Assembly: GCF_002282855.1 (NCBI RefSeq)
Contig: NZ_NRIR01000003.1
Span: 124,001-188,000 of the forward strand
Direction of reading: 5' to 3'
DNA: 64,000 nucleotides
Origin: Paraferrimonas sedimenticola
GTDB lineage: Bacteria > Pseudomonadota > Gammaproteobacteria > Enterobacterales > Shewanellaceae
Position numbers and translations under genes: made by a program
The notes under the pieces: model-generated
The model's input: the letters and a program-made list of their open reading frames with translations, nothing else
Databases searched by the model: none
What the model was told of the DNA's origin: nothing
Shown: one piece after another, positions 35,419 to 44,398 of the stretch
How positions within the stretch are numbered: the stretch's first letter is position 1
Layout of the letters: each line of letters begins with the position of its first letter

Positions 35419-35437
35419 CACACAAGGAATGATGACA

Positions 35438-36709
35438 ATGAAGTACACAGGCGAACATTTTGTAGAAGATATGTCGGATGCTGAACGCGATCGCGCCGCG
35501 ATTGTGGACAGTGTGTTACCCCTAATTCAAGAAGCCGCTGGTGATGTTGACCGCTCAGGTGAATTCCACTTGCCGCACGTCAAAACTTTAAGCGACGCAG
35601 GCTTGTTGGGGCTTATCATTCCCAAAGAATACGGTGGTATGGGTGGCGGTTTGCGCGACTTAGCAGCGGCCACTTTTGCCCTTGGTAGCGTGTGCCCATC
35701 CACCGCGCTTTGCTATTTCTTCCACTGCTCGTCAGCCTCACGTGGTCTGTTGGCCCTTGAAGCGCTAGAAGCGGGTTTGTTCAACGAAGAAGAAGCGCCA
35801 CTGGTACAAGCTTTTGCCGACAAGGTGCTTAACACCATGGGCCGTAAAGGCGAGTGGTTGGCCAACTTTGCCTCGGAAACCGTTAAATCAGAAAAAGCGG
35901 CAATCACTATTAGCACCAAAGCTAAAAAGGTCGAAGGCGGTTATCTGCTAAACGGCGTTAAAAGCTTTGGTTGTGCTACCGGTGTTGCCGATCAATACCT
36001 AGTAACAGCGGCCCTTGAAGGCATCGAAGATGCTAGTGGTTTGTCGACTTTCTTCGTCAAAGCCAACGCGAAAGGCGTGTCAGAGCGTCAAAAGTGGGAT
36101 GCAATTGGCATGCGCGGTAGTGCCACTCACGGTTTGATTCTAGAAGACGTGTTCATTCCAGAAGACGATGCGCTGACAGTACCGGCAGCCTTTACCCGTT
36201 GTATGCAAATGAGCCGCGGTAGTTTCGTGGGTAACCAGTTAGCCGGTATCGCTGTGTACCTAGGTCAAGCCTGGTCTATCTACAACACCACTTTGACCAC
36301 ACTAACCAACTCTAAGTTTGGTGATTCGGACAAGTCGATTGCTCACTCGCCAATGCACCAACAGTTGATTGGCGAAATGATGGCTGATCTTGAGACTGCC
36401 GTGTTGTGGTTGCGTCGCCAGCTACAACTAGAAACCGCTGAGCCAGAGATTTTGCCAAAAGGCGATGTCGTGAAGCGCTGGCGCTTGTGTAAGGGCCAAG
36501 TGTCTGAGTACGGCTTTAAAGTGGCAATGAACGCTCTTAAGTGTACTGGTACTTCAGGTACTGGGTTTACCCACCCATCGGCTCGCGGTTTGCGCGAAAT
36601 GGCGATGGCGCTGGTTCAAGCCTTCCCAGCCGAGCGTGGCCGCTTGATGGCCGCGTCGATGGAAGTCGATGGTGCCGAGCAAAATCAATTTGGTGTTGGT
36701 AAGTCTTAG
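35438..36709 (+). CDS. Acyl-CoA dehydrogenase-fold flavoprotein
   Basis: 423 residues from ATG 35438, chosen for spacing to AAGGA; two ATGs lie just upstream in frame. N-terminal helical domain with LIIPKEYGGMGGG, a middle beta domain (IGMRGSATHGLILEDVFIPEDDAL, the flavin-contact motif), and a C-terminal helical domain with GTSGTGFTHPSARGLREM. The usual RDxxxxxIYEGTxEI end is absent, so it may belong to the monooxygenase/N-hydroxylase branch (as DszC-type) rather than act on acyl-CoA. Operon member. Confidence 0.85.
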   Translation: MKYTGEHFVEDMSDAERDRAAIVDSVLPLIQEAAGDVDRSGEFHLPHVKTLSDAGLLGLIIPKEYGGMGGGLRDLAAATFALGSVCPSTALCYFFHCSSASRGLLALEALEAGLFNEEEAPLVQAFADKVLNTMGRKGEWLANFASETVKSEKAAITISTKAKKVEGGYLLNGVKSFGCATGVADQYLVTAALEGIEDASGLSTFFVKANAKGVSERQKWDAIGMRGSATHGLILEDVFIPEDDALTVPAAFTRCMQMSRGSFVGNQLAGIAVYLGQAWSIYNTTLTTLTNSKFGDSDKSIAHSPMHQQLIGEMMADLETAVLWLRRQLQLETAEPEILPKGDVVKRWRLCKGQVSEYGFKVAMNALKCTGTSGTGFTHPSARGLREMAMALVQAFPAERGRLMAASMEVDGAEQNQFGVGKS

Positions 36710-36718
36710 GAGCAGTCA

Positions 36719-38146
36719 ATGGCAGTATCAAGCCAATGTTATCTGGCTGGAGAGTGGCAAGCGCCGCACTCCAGTCTGGAGATAGACCTATGTGACGCCA
36801 GTACGGGCGTTGCCTTTGCCAAGGGAGCTGCCAGCTCACCGGAGCAAATAGAAACTGCAATTGACGCTGCCTATCAGTGTTTTGAAAGCGGTGCTTGGTC
36901 TGAATTGAGCCCGACTCAACGGGCGGATTACTTAGACAAGGTCGCGCTGGCCTTGCATGACCAGGTAGAGGCAATTGCCGATGCCGATGCTATGCAAACC
37001 GGCGTTATCATTGGCTTGACTCAACTGTTTGCCAAAGTCTGTGGCGCGGCGTTTTCCGAAGCAGCAGCTATGCTTCGCAACCTTCCCAGCGAATACTCGT
37101 TTTTGGAAAACAACCACACAGTACTGAAACAACGTTTGCCGCTGGGTGTGGCGGGGATTATCGCGCCGTGGAATGCGCCTTCTGGGATTGCTTGTCACAA
37201 GTTAGCGTGCGCCTTAGCGGCTGGTTGTACCGTGGTGTACAAGCCATCCGAATGGGCGGCACTCTCTAGCCACTATATTGCCAAAGCCATTGATGCAGCG
37301 GGTCTGCCTAAAGGCGCCTTTAACATGGTGTTGGGCGATGGCGCTTGTGGCGCGCAAGTGGTAAGTGACCCTCGTGTTGCCGCGGTGAGTTTCACCGGTG
37401 GTGCCAAAGGCGGTGAAGCGGTTGGTCGCGCCTGTGGCGAGCAAATTAAGCCAGTTCAGCTTGAGCTAGGTGGCAACAACCCAATGGTGATTCTCGATAG
37501 TGCTGATATCGATGAAGCGGCAGATGCTGTGGTAGCAGGCCTTGTCACCATGAACGCCCAATGGTGCCGCGCGCTCGGCCGTTTGGTGGTGGCGAATAGC
37601 GTGAAAACGCCTCTGCTAAGTGCGATTAAGAGTCGTCTGCAACACATAAAAGTCGGTGATGCCAGAGATCCTGAAAGCAAGATGGGCGCTATGGTTCACA
37701 AAGGTCACTATGAGCTAGTGAAAAGCCAAATCGAAGCCTATCGCGAGCTCGGTGGCAGCGTATTGCAAGTCACTCAGGTGCCAGAAAGTGAAGGCTACTA
37801 CCTGCCACCAACGCTAATCGACGGACTAGAGGGCAGACAAACTCTTGAAGAGATCTTCGGCCCAGTGGCCACTGTGCACGGCTTTGACGAGCTAGATGAA
37901 GCTGTGATGCTAGCCAATCAGACTCCGTATGGTTTGGCAGCTTACGTTTATGGTGAGTCGGAGCAGGCCTGGCAGGTGGCGGCAAAGATTCGCTCTGGTG
38001 TGGTTAAGATTAACCAAATCAGCATCTTTAACTTCAGCCCTAAACTGCCACGCCCTGCATGGGGTAAGAGCGGGCTGGGGGATGAAGGTGGCAAAGAGAC
38101 TTTTGAGTTCTTCCGCGGTTATCGAGTGATAGGAGAGCGCGCATGA
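36719..38146 (+). CDS. Aldehyde dehydrogenase (NAD(P)+), first of a pair
   Basis: 475 residues. Asn in IIAPWNAPSG, Glu in LELGGNNP and catalytic Cys in NAQWCRALGRL are all present; the last differs from the usual GQxCxA. Ends with an EFFRGYRVIG-type tail. Oxidises an aldehyde to a carboxylate. Overlaps the next aldehyde dehydrogenase by 4 bp. The two paralogues are only moderately alike, so they probably act on different intermediates. Confidence 0.93.
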   Translation: MAVSSQCYLAGEWQAPHSSLEIDLCDASTGVAFAKGAASSPEQIETAIDAAYQCFESGAWSELSPTQRADYLDKVALALHDQVEAIADADAMQTGVIIGLTQLFAKVCGAAFSEAAAMLRNLPSEYSFLENNHTVLKQRLPLGVAGIIAPWNAPSGIACHKLACALAAGCTVVYKPSEWAALSSHYIAKAIDAAGLPKGAFNMVLGDGACGAQVVSDPRVAAVSFTGGAKGGEAVGRACGEQIKPVQLELGGNNPMVILDSADIDEAADAVVAGLVTMNAQWCRALGRLVVANSVKTPLLSAIKSRLQHIKVGDARDPESKMGAMVHKGHYELVKSQIEAYRELGGSVLQVTQVPESEGYYLPPTLIDGLEGRQTLEEIFGPVATVHGFDELDEAVMLANQTPYGLAAYVYGESEQAWQVAAKIRSGVVKINQISIFNFSPKLPRPAWGKSGLGDEGGKETFEFFRGYRVIGERA

Positions 38147-39582
38147 TACAAGCTCAACTCCTAATCGACGGGCAGTGGCAAGACGCGGTTAGCGGTGCCA
38201 CTTTCGAAGTGTTGTCTCCTGCTACCGAGGAGGTGTTTGCCAAAGTGGCCCGTGCCGATAAAGCCGATGTCGATAAGGCTGTCGCCGCAGCTCGAGAGGG
38301 TTTTAAAACTTGGTCATCACTTGCGCCAAAACTGCGCGAGCAAGCCCTGTTAAAAGCGGCTGAGATCATTGAAGCCGAAGGCGAAGCGCGTCTGCTCGAT
38401 ATTTTAATCGACGAGAGTGGCTCGACCATCACCAAGGCCAAATTCGAAATTGCCTACACGGTAGACCTTTTCAGAACCGCCGCTGGCGAAGCTCGTCGTC
38501 TGTATGGCAAAACCTTTCCCAACGACAACCCTAAGCGTTTGTCCTTTGTTCAGCGCATTCCGTTGGGCGTGGTGGCGGTGGTGTCACCTTATAACGCGCC
38601 TTTGTCACTGCTGACCAAGATGCTGGCGTTTCCACTGGCCGCGGGTAACTCAGTAGTGGTGAAACCTTCTGAAGAAACGCCAGTTATTGCCCTAGAGCTT
38701 GGGCGCATTTTGCTAGAAGCCGGCGTGCCGGCAGCTGCAGTGAACATGGTTTGTGGCTTTGGCCAAGACTGCGGCGCTTCGCTCACCAGCCATTCTGATA
38801 TCGACTGCATTGCACTAACTGGCTCCACCGAAACCGGTAAGCGCGTCGGGCAGGTAGCCATGGAGCGGATGCTAAAAACTCAGTTGGAGTTGGGCGGCAA
38901 GAGCGCGGCATTGGTGTTACAGGACGTAGACCCTGCCAAAGCGGCTGCCATCGTTGCGCAAGGCATCTTTACTCACGCCGGTCAGATTTGTATGGCCAAT
39001 AGCCGTGTTGCGGTAGACCGAGCCATTTATCCAGAATTCATTGCAGAGCTTAAAAAGGTCTGCGAGAGCTTAAAAGTCGGCCCAACGCGTGATGCGGATA
39101 CTGTATACGGACCGCTGATTAATCGCGCCGCGCTACAAAAAGTGGCAGGGCACGTTGATAAAGCCCTTTCCGAAGGGGCTGAGCTTCTCACCGGTGGCCG
39201 TGTGGTTGAGGGCTTGGTGTACGCACCAACTGTGCTACTTAACACGCCAGCCACTAGCGGCGCTTGGTGCGAAGAGCTGTTTGGCCCGGTTGTGAGCGTA
39301 GTGCCGTTTGACACCCTCGAGCAAGCCATCGAGATGGCTAACGACTCTGAGTTTGGCTTGAGCTCAAGCGTGCTGACTAAAAACCTTAATTGGGCCATGC
39401 AGTGCGCGCAGAATATCGACGCAGGTGCGGTGCATGTCGGCATGCACTCCTTCCAAAGTAATGCGTTAGCGCCCATTGGCGGCAGTAAAATGTCGGGCAT
39501 TGGCCGCAGTGGTGGTGCCTATTCTACCGAAGAGTTTACCGACTCTAAGTGGATCAGCATCGAGCTTGAGGAAACCTTGTAA
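38143..39582 (+). CDS. Aldehyde dehydrogenase (NAD(P)+), second of a pair
   Basis: 479 residues. VSPYNAPLS, LELGGKSAALVL and HAGQICMANSRV carry the Asn, Glu and Cys of the active site. Resembles the benzaldehyde/salicylaldehyde dehydrogenase branch in MANSRVAVDR, tentatively. Overlaps its neighbours by 4 bp upstream and by 1 bp downstream (TAATG), so expression is coupled. Confidence 0.93.
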   Translation: MIQAQLLIDGQWQDAVSGATFEVLSPATEEVFAKVARADKADVDKAVAAAREGFKTWSSLAPKLREQALLKAAEIIEAEGEARLLDILIDESGSTITKAKFEIAYTVDLFRTAAGEARRLYGKTFPNDNPKRLSFVQRIPLGVVAVVSPYNAPLSLLTKMLAFPLAAGNSVVVKPSEETPVIALELGRILLEAGVPAAAVNMVCGFGQDCGASLTSHSDIDCIALTGSTETGKRVGQVAMERMLKTQLELGGKSAALVLQDVDPAKAAAIVAQGIFTHAGQICMANSRVAVDRAIYPEFIAELKKVCESLKVGPTRDADTVYGPLINRAALQKVAGHVDKALSEGAELLTGGRVVEGLVYAPTVLLNTPATSGAWCEELFGPVVSVVPFDTLEQAIEMANDSEFGLSSSVLTKNLNWAMQCAQNIDAGAVHVGMHSFQSNALAPIGGSKMSGIGRSGGAYSTEEFTDSKWISIELEETL

Positions 39583-40370
39583 TGACTTTGGTAAGCCGTC
39601 GCTACCTTCCCAGCGACTCGGGTCAGCTGCACATCTTCCAGTGCGGCGACCCGCGCTTGCCAAAGTGTTTGTTATTGCATCAAGCGCCAAGTAACGGCGC
39701 TATGTTTAAAACCTTGATGCCTCTGCTGTCCAAGCACTTTTTCTGCGTGGCGCCAGACTTTCCAGGCTTTGGTCAAAGCGATGGCCGTAGCGACAGCATT
39801 AGCGGCTTAGCTCGAGAGCTGTACGAGAGTTTGACCTCGGCGTTTGGCTCGTTCGATCTGGTGTTTGGTCATCACACGGGCGCGGCGGTGGCCATCGAAT
39901 TGGCACTGATTCAGCGATTGCCACCGACGCTGGTGATGTGCGGACCACCTTTGCTGACAGAAGCCCAAAAAGCGGCATTACCAGCCAGTATTCCGGTAGA
40001 CATTTTTGATGAGCAAGCACCGGCGTTAGATGCGCTGTGGGCCAAGATGCGCGCTAAGGCGCCAAGCGTCGATATAGCTATTAGTCACCGAGAAACTCTG
40101 CAAGCCATGGCGCTACAGAACGATTATCGCGCCATTTATCAGGCGGTGGCGGATTATCCGTTTGCCGAGGCCTGTAAAGCCTTTGATGGTGAGACTTTAT
40201 TAATGGCGGGCAGCAATGACGTGCTGCACGGCAAAATGGCGGACACCGCCAAGTTATTAGGCAAAGCCGAGGTACATACTCTGGGCGATGCCAACACCTA
40301 TGCCTGCGAAACCCACGCAGAGCAGATGGCCGCCTTGATTGTGGCCTTTACCAATAACAATAAAGGGTGA
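39582..40370 (+). CDS. Alpha/beta-fold hydrolase with non-serine nucleophile elbow
   Basis: 262 residues. Fold is clear: LLLHQAPSNGAMFKTL (oxyanion region), APDFPGFGQSDG, and a C-terminal MAGSNDVLHG segment. The nucleophile elbow reads FGHHTGAA, with His where Ser, Asp or Cys normally sits. A G-[YH]-H-T-G elbow occurs in a subgroup of alpha/beta proteins as I recall, whose chemistry is unclear. N-formylmaleamate deformylase (NicD) of nicotinate breakdown is an alpha/beta hydrolase in a similar gene order, but keeps Ser. The catalytic mechanism is therefore open. Confidence 0.8.
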   Translation: MTLVSRRYLPSDSGQLHIFQCGDPRLPKCLLLHQAPSNGAMFKTLMPLLSKHFFCVAPDFPGFGQSDGRSDSISGLARELYESLTSAFGSFDLVFGHHTGAAVAIELALIQRLPPTLVMCGPPLLTEAQKAALPASIPVDIFDEQAPALDALWAKMRAKAPSVDIAISHRETLQAMALQNDYRAIYQAVADYPFAEACKAFDGETLLMAGSNDVLHGKMADTAKLLGKAEVHTLGDANTYACETHAEQMAALIVAFTNNNKG

Positions 40371-40374
40371 GCGA

Positions 40375-40968
40375 ATGGATTTAGAACGAATTAGTCAGCC
40401 GATGGGCAACAAGCCCGCCCTAGTGCTGGTCGATATGATCAACGGCTTTACCGATGGTAGCTGCCCATTGGGTACCGATTGCCCGGAAGTGGTGGAAGCC
40501 AACCGACAGTTGCTCGAGTTTTTTCGCTCGCGCAACTTGCCGGTCTACTTTACGACCGTGGTGCACAGAACCCCAGACCAAGCTGTGGTGTTTCGCGCTC
40601 GCATGCCGGATTTGGCGGTGTTGACCCCGGAATCCCATTGGGTTCAGGTAGACCCGCGCTTGGCCATGCAGCCAGGGGAAGTGTTGATAGAAAAATGCTG
40701 GGCCTCCAGTTTCTTTAAAACGGACTTGGCCGAGCAATTGAATGAGGCTGGAGTGGATTCGCTGGTGGTCACCGGCTTAACCACTTCAGGGTGCGTTCGA
40801 GCGACAGTAGTGGACGCGCTGCAAAGTGACTTTGTGACCTTCGTGGCTGAAGATGCGTGTGGGGATCGCAATCCCGATGCGCACAAGGCCAACCTCTTTG
40901 ATATGCACGCGAAGTATGCGGACGTTATGCCCAGCGAGCAGATCATAAAACTTATAACTAAAGGTTAA
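40375..40968 (+). CDS. Isochorismatase-type cysteine amidohydrolase, maleamate-amidase-like
   Basis: 197 residues from ATG 40375 (a longer frame starts inside the upstream gene). Triad of the family: Asp in LVDMINGF, Lys in IEKCWASSFF, Cys in TTSGCVRATVVDAL. The TSGCVRATVVDA context matches maleamate amidase (NicF) and N-carbamoylsarcosine amidase. Hydrolyses a primary amide or carbamoyl to ammonia plus acid. Position after the alpha/beta hydrolase and before the maleate-isomerase-like gene mirrors the end of the nicotinate pathway. Confidence 0.88.
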   Translation: MDLERISQPMGNKPALVLVDMINGFTDGSCPLGTDCPEVVEANRQLLEFFRSRNLPVYFTTVVHRTPDQAVVFRARMPDLAVLTPESHWVQVDPRLAMQPGEVLIEKCWASSFFKTDLAEQLNEAGVDSLVVTGLTTSGCVRATVVDALQSDFVTFVAEDACGDRNPDAHKANLFDMHAKYADVMPSEQIIKLITKG

Positions 40969-40983
40969 GGGAAAGGAGTGGTT

Positions 40984-42186
40984 ATGCCTACAAAACCTGT
41001 TGTGATTGCTGGTGCAGGACCTGCCGGCTCGGTATTGGCTTTGTACCTGTCTCAAAAGGACATTCCGGTGATTCTGTTGGAAAAGGCCGAGAGCCTGCCA
41101 ATTGATTTGCGCGCGTCTACCTTCCACCCGCCATCGTTGGATTTACTCGACGAGTTGGGTGTGGTGGATGAGATGCTGGAAATCGGTCTGAAAGTGGACC
41201 GTTACCAATATCGCGACCGCAAGACCGGTGAAGTCGCAGAGTTTAATATGAGTGTCATTAGTGACGCCACCAAATTCCCTTATCGACTACAGTTGGAGCA
41301 ATACGAGCTTACTCATATTATTGCCGACAAATTAAAGGCTTACCCATCGGCCGAAGTCTACTTTGACCACGAGGTGGTTGGCTTTACTCAAGACGATGAG
41401 GGCGTCAAGGTTCAAGCGCGTTCGGGCGCCGAACTTAAGACCTTTGAAGCTAGCTTCTTGTTAGGCTGCGACGGTGCCTCGTCCAACGTGCGCAAAGCCG
41501 CCAACATTGACTACGAAGGCTTTACCTACGATGAGAAGTTCTTGGTGGCCAGCACCGATTTTCCGTTGGAAAAAGTGTTCGATAACCTGTCCTGGGTGAA
41601 CTATGTATCAGACCCAGACGAGTGGTGCGTAATTTTGCGCACGGACAAACTATGGCGCGTACTGTGGCCAACCGACCCCAATGAGCCAAACCCTGAGAAG
41701 TACTTAAGCGATGAGTACTTGCAGGAGCGTCTACATCATTTGTACGACAAAGAAGGCGACTATCATATTGGTCACCGCACTCTGTACCACGTGCATCAAC
41801 GCGTCGCTAAGGACTACTACCAAGGCCGTGTTGCTTTGGTTGGCGACTCAGCCCACATTAACAATCCATTGGGTGGTATGGGGATGAACGGTGGTTTGCA
41901 CGATGCCTTCAACCTTGCTGAAAAGCTGGCTCGTGTGTTTAACGAAGGTGCTGACTACAAAGCCGAATTTGCCCATTATCAGCGTCAGCGCAAGGACTTG
42001 GCGGTTAAGTTTGTTCAAGAGCACACCATCAACAACAAGAAGCTGATGGAAAGCACAGATAGCGACGTTCAAGCCAAGCGCCAGAAGATGTTCATGGAAA
42101 CTGCGGCCGATCCACAAAAAGCTAAGGCCTTTGTGTTGGAGCGCGCAATGATCACCAGTTATCAGGAAGCTGAGCGCCAGTCTTAA
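40984..42186 (+). CDS. Group A FAD-dependent aromatic/heterocycle monooxygenase
   Basis: 400 residues from ATG 40984 (AAGGAG five bases upstream). GAGPAGSVLALYL (FAD ADP loop), LLGCDGASSNVRK (DG motif) and RVALVGDSAHINNPLGGMGMNGGLHDA (GD motif) are intact. Same class as 3-hydroxybenzoate, 2-polyprenylphenol and pyridine-carboxylate hydroxylases. Uses NAD(P)H and O2 to hydroxylate, or oxidatively decarboxylate, an electron-rich ring. Last 1.2 kb of the nine-gene run before the maleate-isomerase-like gene. Confidence 0.92.
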   Translation: MPTKPVVIAGAGPAGSVLALYLSQKDIPVILLEKAESLPIDLRASTFHPPSLDLLDELGVVDEMLEIGLKVDRYQYRDRKTGEVAEFNMSVISDATKFPYRLQLEQYELTHIIADKLKAYPSAEVYFDHEVVGFTQDDEGVKVQARSGAELKTFEASFLLGCDGASSNVRKAANIDYEGFTYDEKFLVASTDFPLEKVFDNLSWVNYVSDPDEWCVILRTDKLWRVLWPTDPNEPNPEKYLSDEYLQERLHHLYDKEGDYHIGHRTLYHVHQRVAKDYYQGRVALVGDSAHINNPLGGMGMNGGLHDAFNLAEKLARVFNEGADYKAEFAHYQRQRKDLAVKFVQEHTINNKKLMESTDSDVQAKRQKMFMETAADPQKAKAFVLERAMITSYQEAERQS

Positions 42187-42205
42187 GGCGCTACAAGGAG
42201 AAGTT

Positions 42206-42982
42206 ATGCTGAACTATCAAATTGCTCGCCGAGCACAAATTGGGGTAATCATTCCTTCCACCAACACGGGCGTGGAATACGACCTGCAGAAATTTGCGTT
42301 GGATGGCGTTACCTGGCACCCATCGCGCTTCTATATCGAATTGCGCAACTGGGCTGACGAAGTTTCAAAAACCGGTGAGTCTGCCGACATGGTGTTTGAG
42401 CGCTTTTTGGAAATCATGCGCGGTGAGATCCCTGGTTCGATTCGCAACGTGATGAGCGCTAAGGTGAATCACGTCATGTTGGGTATGTCCGCTGAGACCT
42501 TCTGGGGCGGCCTTGAAGGTAACATTGCCTTTGAGAACGAAATTCGCGACCAGATTGGCGATGTGGGCCTGACTACCGGTGCCGGCGCTACCAAAGATGC
42601 GTTGGAGCTATTTGGTGCTAAGACCATCTCGGTTATCACCCCATACCCGCAAGTGGGTGATGACAACGTGATTCGCTTCTTTAGCGACATTGGTTTCAAA
42701 GTGCACAAGGTGAAGGGCCTAAATCGCCCATCGGCCACTGCGATTGCCGAGACCCAGATTAAAGATGTGATTGATGCGGTTCACGAAGTGGATGCGGATC
42801 ATGTAGACGCCATTGTTCAGTGTGGTACTAACTTGTCCACCGTTGATTTGTTCCCAACTTTGGAGCACATCCTTGGCAAACCATTGATTCCAATCAACGT
42901 AGCTACAGTTTGGCATGCGCTGCGCGCGGTAGGCGTGAATGACAAAATCACCGGCCACGGTCGCTTACTCGAAGAGTTTTAA
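42206..42982 (+). CDS. Maleate isomerase/arylmalonate decarboxylase-family protein
   Basis: 258 residues of the Asp/Glu racemase superfamily. IIPSTNTGVEYD N-terminal loop as in maleate isomerase, and IVQCGTNLSTVD carrying the second active Cys. At the first Cys position the chain reads LGMSAETFWGG, with no Cys. True maleate isomerases and racemases need both; arylmalonate decarboxylase has only the second. So it may decarboxylate or rearrange a substituted maleate rather than isomerise maleate itself. Last gene before a strong terminator. Confidence 0.85.
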   Translation: MLNYQIARRAQIGVIIPSTNTGVEYDLQKFALDGVTWHPSRFYIELRNWADEVSKTGESADMVFERFLEIMRGEIPGSIRNVMSAKVNHVMLGMSAETFWGGLEGNIAFENEIRDQIGDVGLTTGAGATKDALELFGAKTISVITPYPQVGDDNVIRFFSDIGFKVHKVKGLNRPSATAIAETQIKDVIDAVHEVDADHVDAIVQCGTNLSTVDLFPTLEHILGKPLIPINVATVWHALRAVGVNDKITGHGRLLEEF

Positions 42983-42999
42983 GCGGTTTTAGCCGATAC

Positions 43000-43027
43000 A
43001 AAGGGACTCATGCGAGTCCCTTTTTTT
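43000..43027 (+). terminator. Terminator of the nitrilase-led operon
   Basis: AAAGGGACTC-ATGC-GAGTCCCTTT with a run of seven T residues, right after the maleate-isomerase-like gene. Confidence 0.92.
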
Positions 43028-43098
43028 GTGTCTGAGAAATCCAAGATTGATATTTGCCAAAACCCGTCAAAACGCCTTGATTCCAGAGCATTCCGCGA

Positions 43099-43127
43099 TT
43101 TACAACTTTGTTACATTGTTATAAGGT
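43099..43127 (+). promoter_or_regulatory. Candidate promoter of the CoA-transferase operon
   Basis: TTTACA, 17-bp spacer, TAAGGT. Overlapping it, TTTGTTACATTGTTATAA (43107-43124) matches 16 of 18 positions of the sequence at 1813-1830 upstream of the RCCR/Rieske pair. Confidence 0.45.
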
Positions 43128-43181
43128 TATATCATTCGCTCAAGCCGTTCGGCTGCTGTTAGTACTTGCACAGGGGATCTT

Positions 43182-44381
43182 ATGAATAAGCCATTGAAAG
43201 GAATCAAAGTCATTGACTTGACCCACATGTTGTCTGGTCCGTATGGAACCATGATTTTGTCCGACCTCGGTGCAGATACAATTAAAGTGGAGCCGCTGCA
43301 AGGCGAGGGCACCCGTAAACTGCTGGCCAGTGACCCTAAAAACTCTATCGACGGTTTTGGCGCGTATTTTATTACCCTAAATCGAAACAAGCGTTCAGTA
43401 GCCATTGACCTAAAGAGTGATGAAGGCAAGCAGGTCTTTTACCAGCTGGTGAAAGAAGTGGACGTGGTAGTCAACAATTTCGGACCTGGTGTGCCAGAGC
43501 GTCTTGGCATCGACTACGACACCCTAAGTCAGCACAATCCAAAAATCATTACCTGTGCGATTACCGGTTTTGGCTCGCAGGGCCCCGGTGCTAAGCGCCC
43601 GGCCTTTGACCAAGTGGCGCAAGCCTTTGGTGGCGGCATGTCGATTACCGGTCACAACCAAGCCGACCCCATTCGCGCTGGCATTCCGATTGGCGATTTG
43701 GGTGGTGGTATGTTCTCAGTTATGGGCATTTTGACCGCGCTTTTAGAGCGCAGCCAAAGCGGAAAGGGCCAGCACGTCGACATTTCTATGCTCGACTGTC
43801 AGGTGTCCATGCTCAACTACATGGCCACCATGCACTTTATGTCGGGTGAGAACCCATACCCGATTGGCAACAGCCACTTTGTGCACGTGCCTTATAACAG
43901 CTATCCCACCAAAGACGGTCATATCATTTTGGCGGTGATCACCGATAATTTCTGGCACAACCTCAAAGGCGTGGTGAATTTGCCACAGTTTGACGATCCT
44001 AAATACGACACTCAACCAGGTCGTTTTGCTGATAAGGCCATGATCGACGCCGCCTTGGGCGAGTTGTTCTCGACCAACACCAATGACCATTGGATTTCTC
44101 AGTTAGAAGCGGCCCGTATTCCTTGCGCGCCGGTGAACAAGTTTAGTGATACTTTTGCTGATCCTCAGGTACAACACCGCAACATGATTGTGGATGTATT
44201 CCATCCCAATGGTAAGAAGACGCAAGCGCCGGGTAACCCAATCAAGCTCTCACGCACCAACGAAGACAGCTACAGCGCTGCGCCTTATGTGGGCGAGCAT
44301 ACCCAGCAAGTACTGTCAGAAATACTGGACTTTAGCGATGAACAAATTGAATCACTAAAAGCCGCTGGCGTGGTTAAATAA
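43182..44381 (+). CDS. CaiB/BaiF (class III) CoA transferase
   Basis: 399 residues. The catalytic Asp is in GIPIGDLGGGMFSV, the family signature. LRLS/N-terminal KVIDLTHMLSGPYG and GKGQHVDISMLD are typical. Moves CoA from a donor such as succinyl-CoA onto a carboxylate. In context with a LeuCD-type hydratase and an HMG-CoA-lyase-like enzyme it should activate a (substituted) malate, as succinyl-CoA:citramalate CoA transferase does (inference). First gene of the second catabolic operon. Confidence 0.93.
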   Translation: MNKPLKGIKVIDLTHMLSGPYGTMILSDLGADTIKVEPLQGEGTRKLLASDPKNSIDGFGAYFITLNRNKRSVAIDLKSDEGKQVFYQLVKEVDVVVNNFGPGVPERLGIDYDTLSQHNPKIITCAITGFGSQGPGAKRPAFDQVAQAFGGGMSITGHNQADPIRAGIPIGDLGGGMFSVMGILTALLERSQSGKGQHVDISMLDCQVSMLNYMATMHFMSGENPYPIGNSHFVHVPYNSYPTKDGHIILAVITDNFWHNLKGVVNLPQFDDPKYDTQPGRFADKAMIDAALGELFSTNTNDHWISQLEAARIPCAPVNKFSDTFADPQVQHRNMIVDVFHPNGKKTQAPGNPIKLSRTNEDSYSAAPYVGEHTQQVLSEILDFSDEQIESLKAAGVVK

Positions 44382-44398
44382 CTTTGTAGGAGGCGAAC

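Noticed and set aside
39582-42982. A complete nicotinate/2,5-dihydroxypyridine (nic) pathway
   Set aside because: Order of hydrolase, amidase, monooxygenase and isomerase recalls nicDFCE, but there is no NicX-type dioxygenase, the hydrolase lacks Ser, and the isomerase lacks its first Cys.
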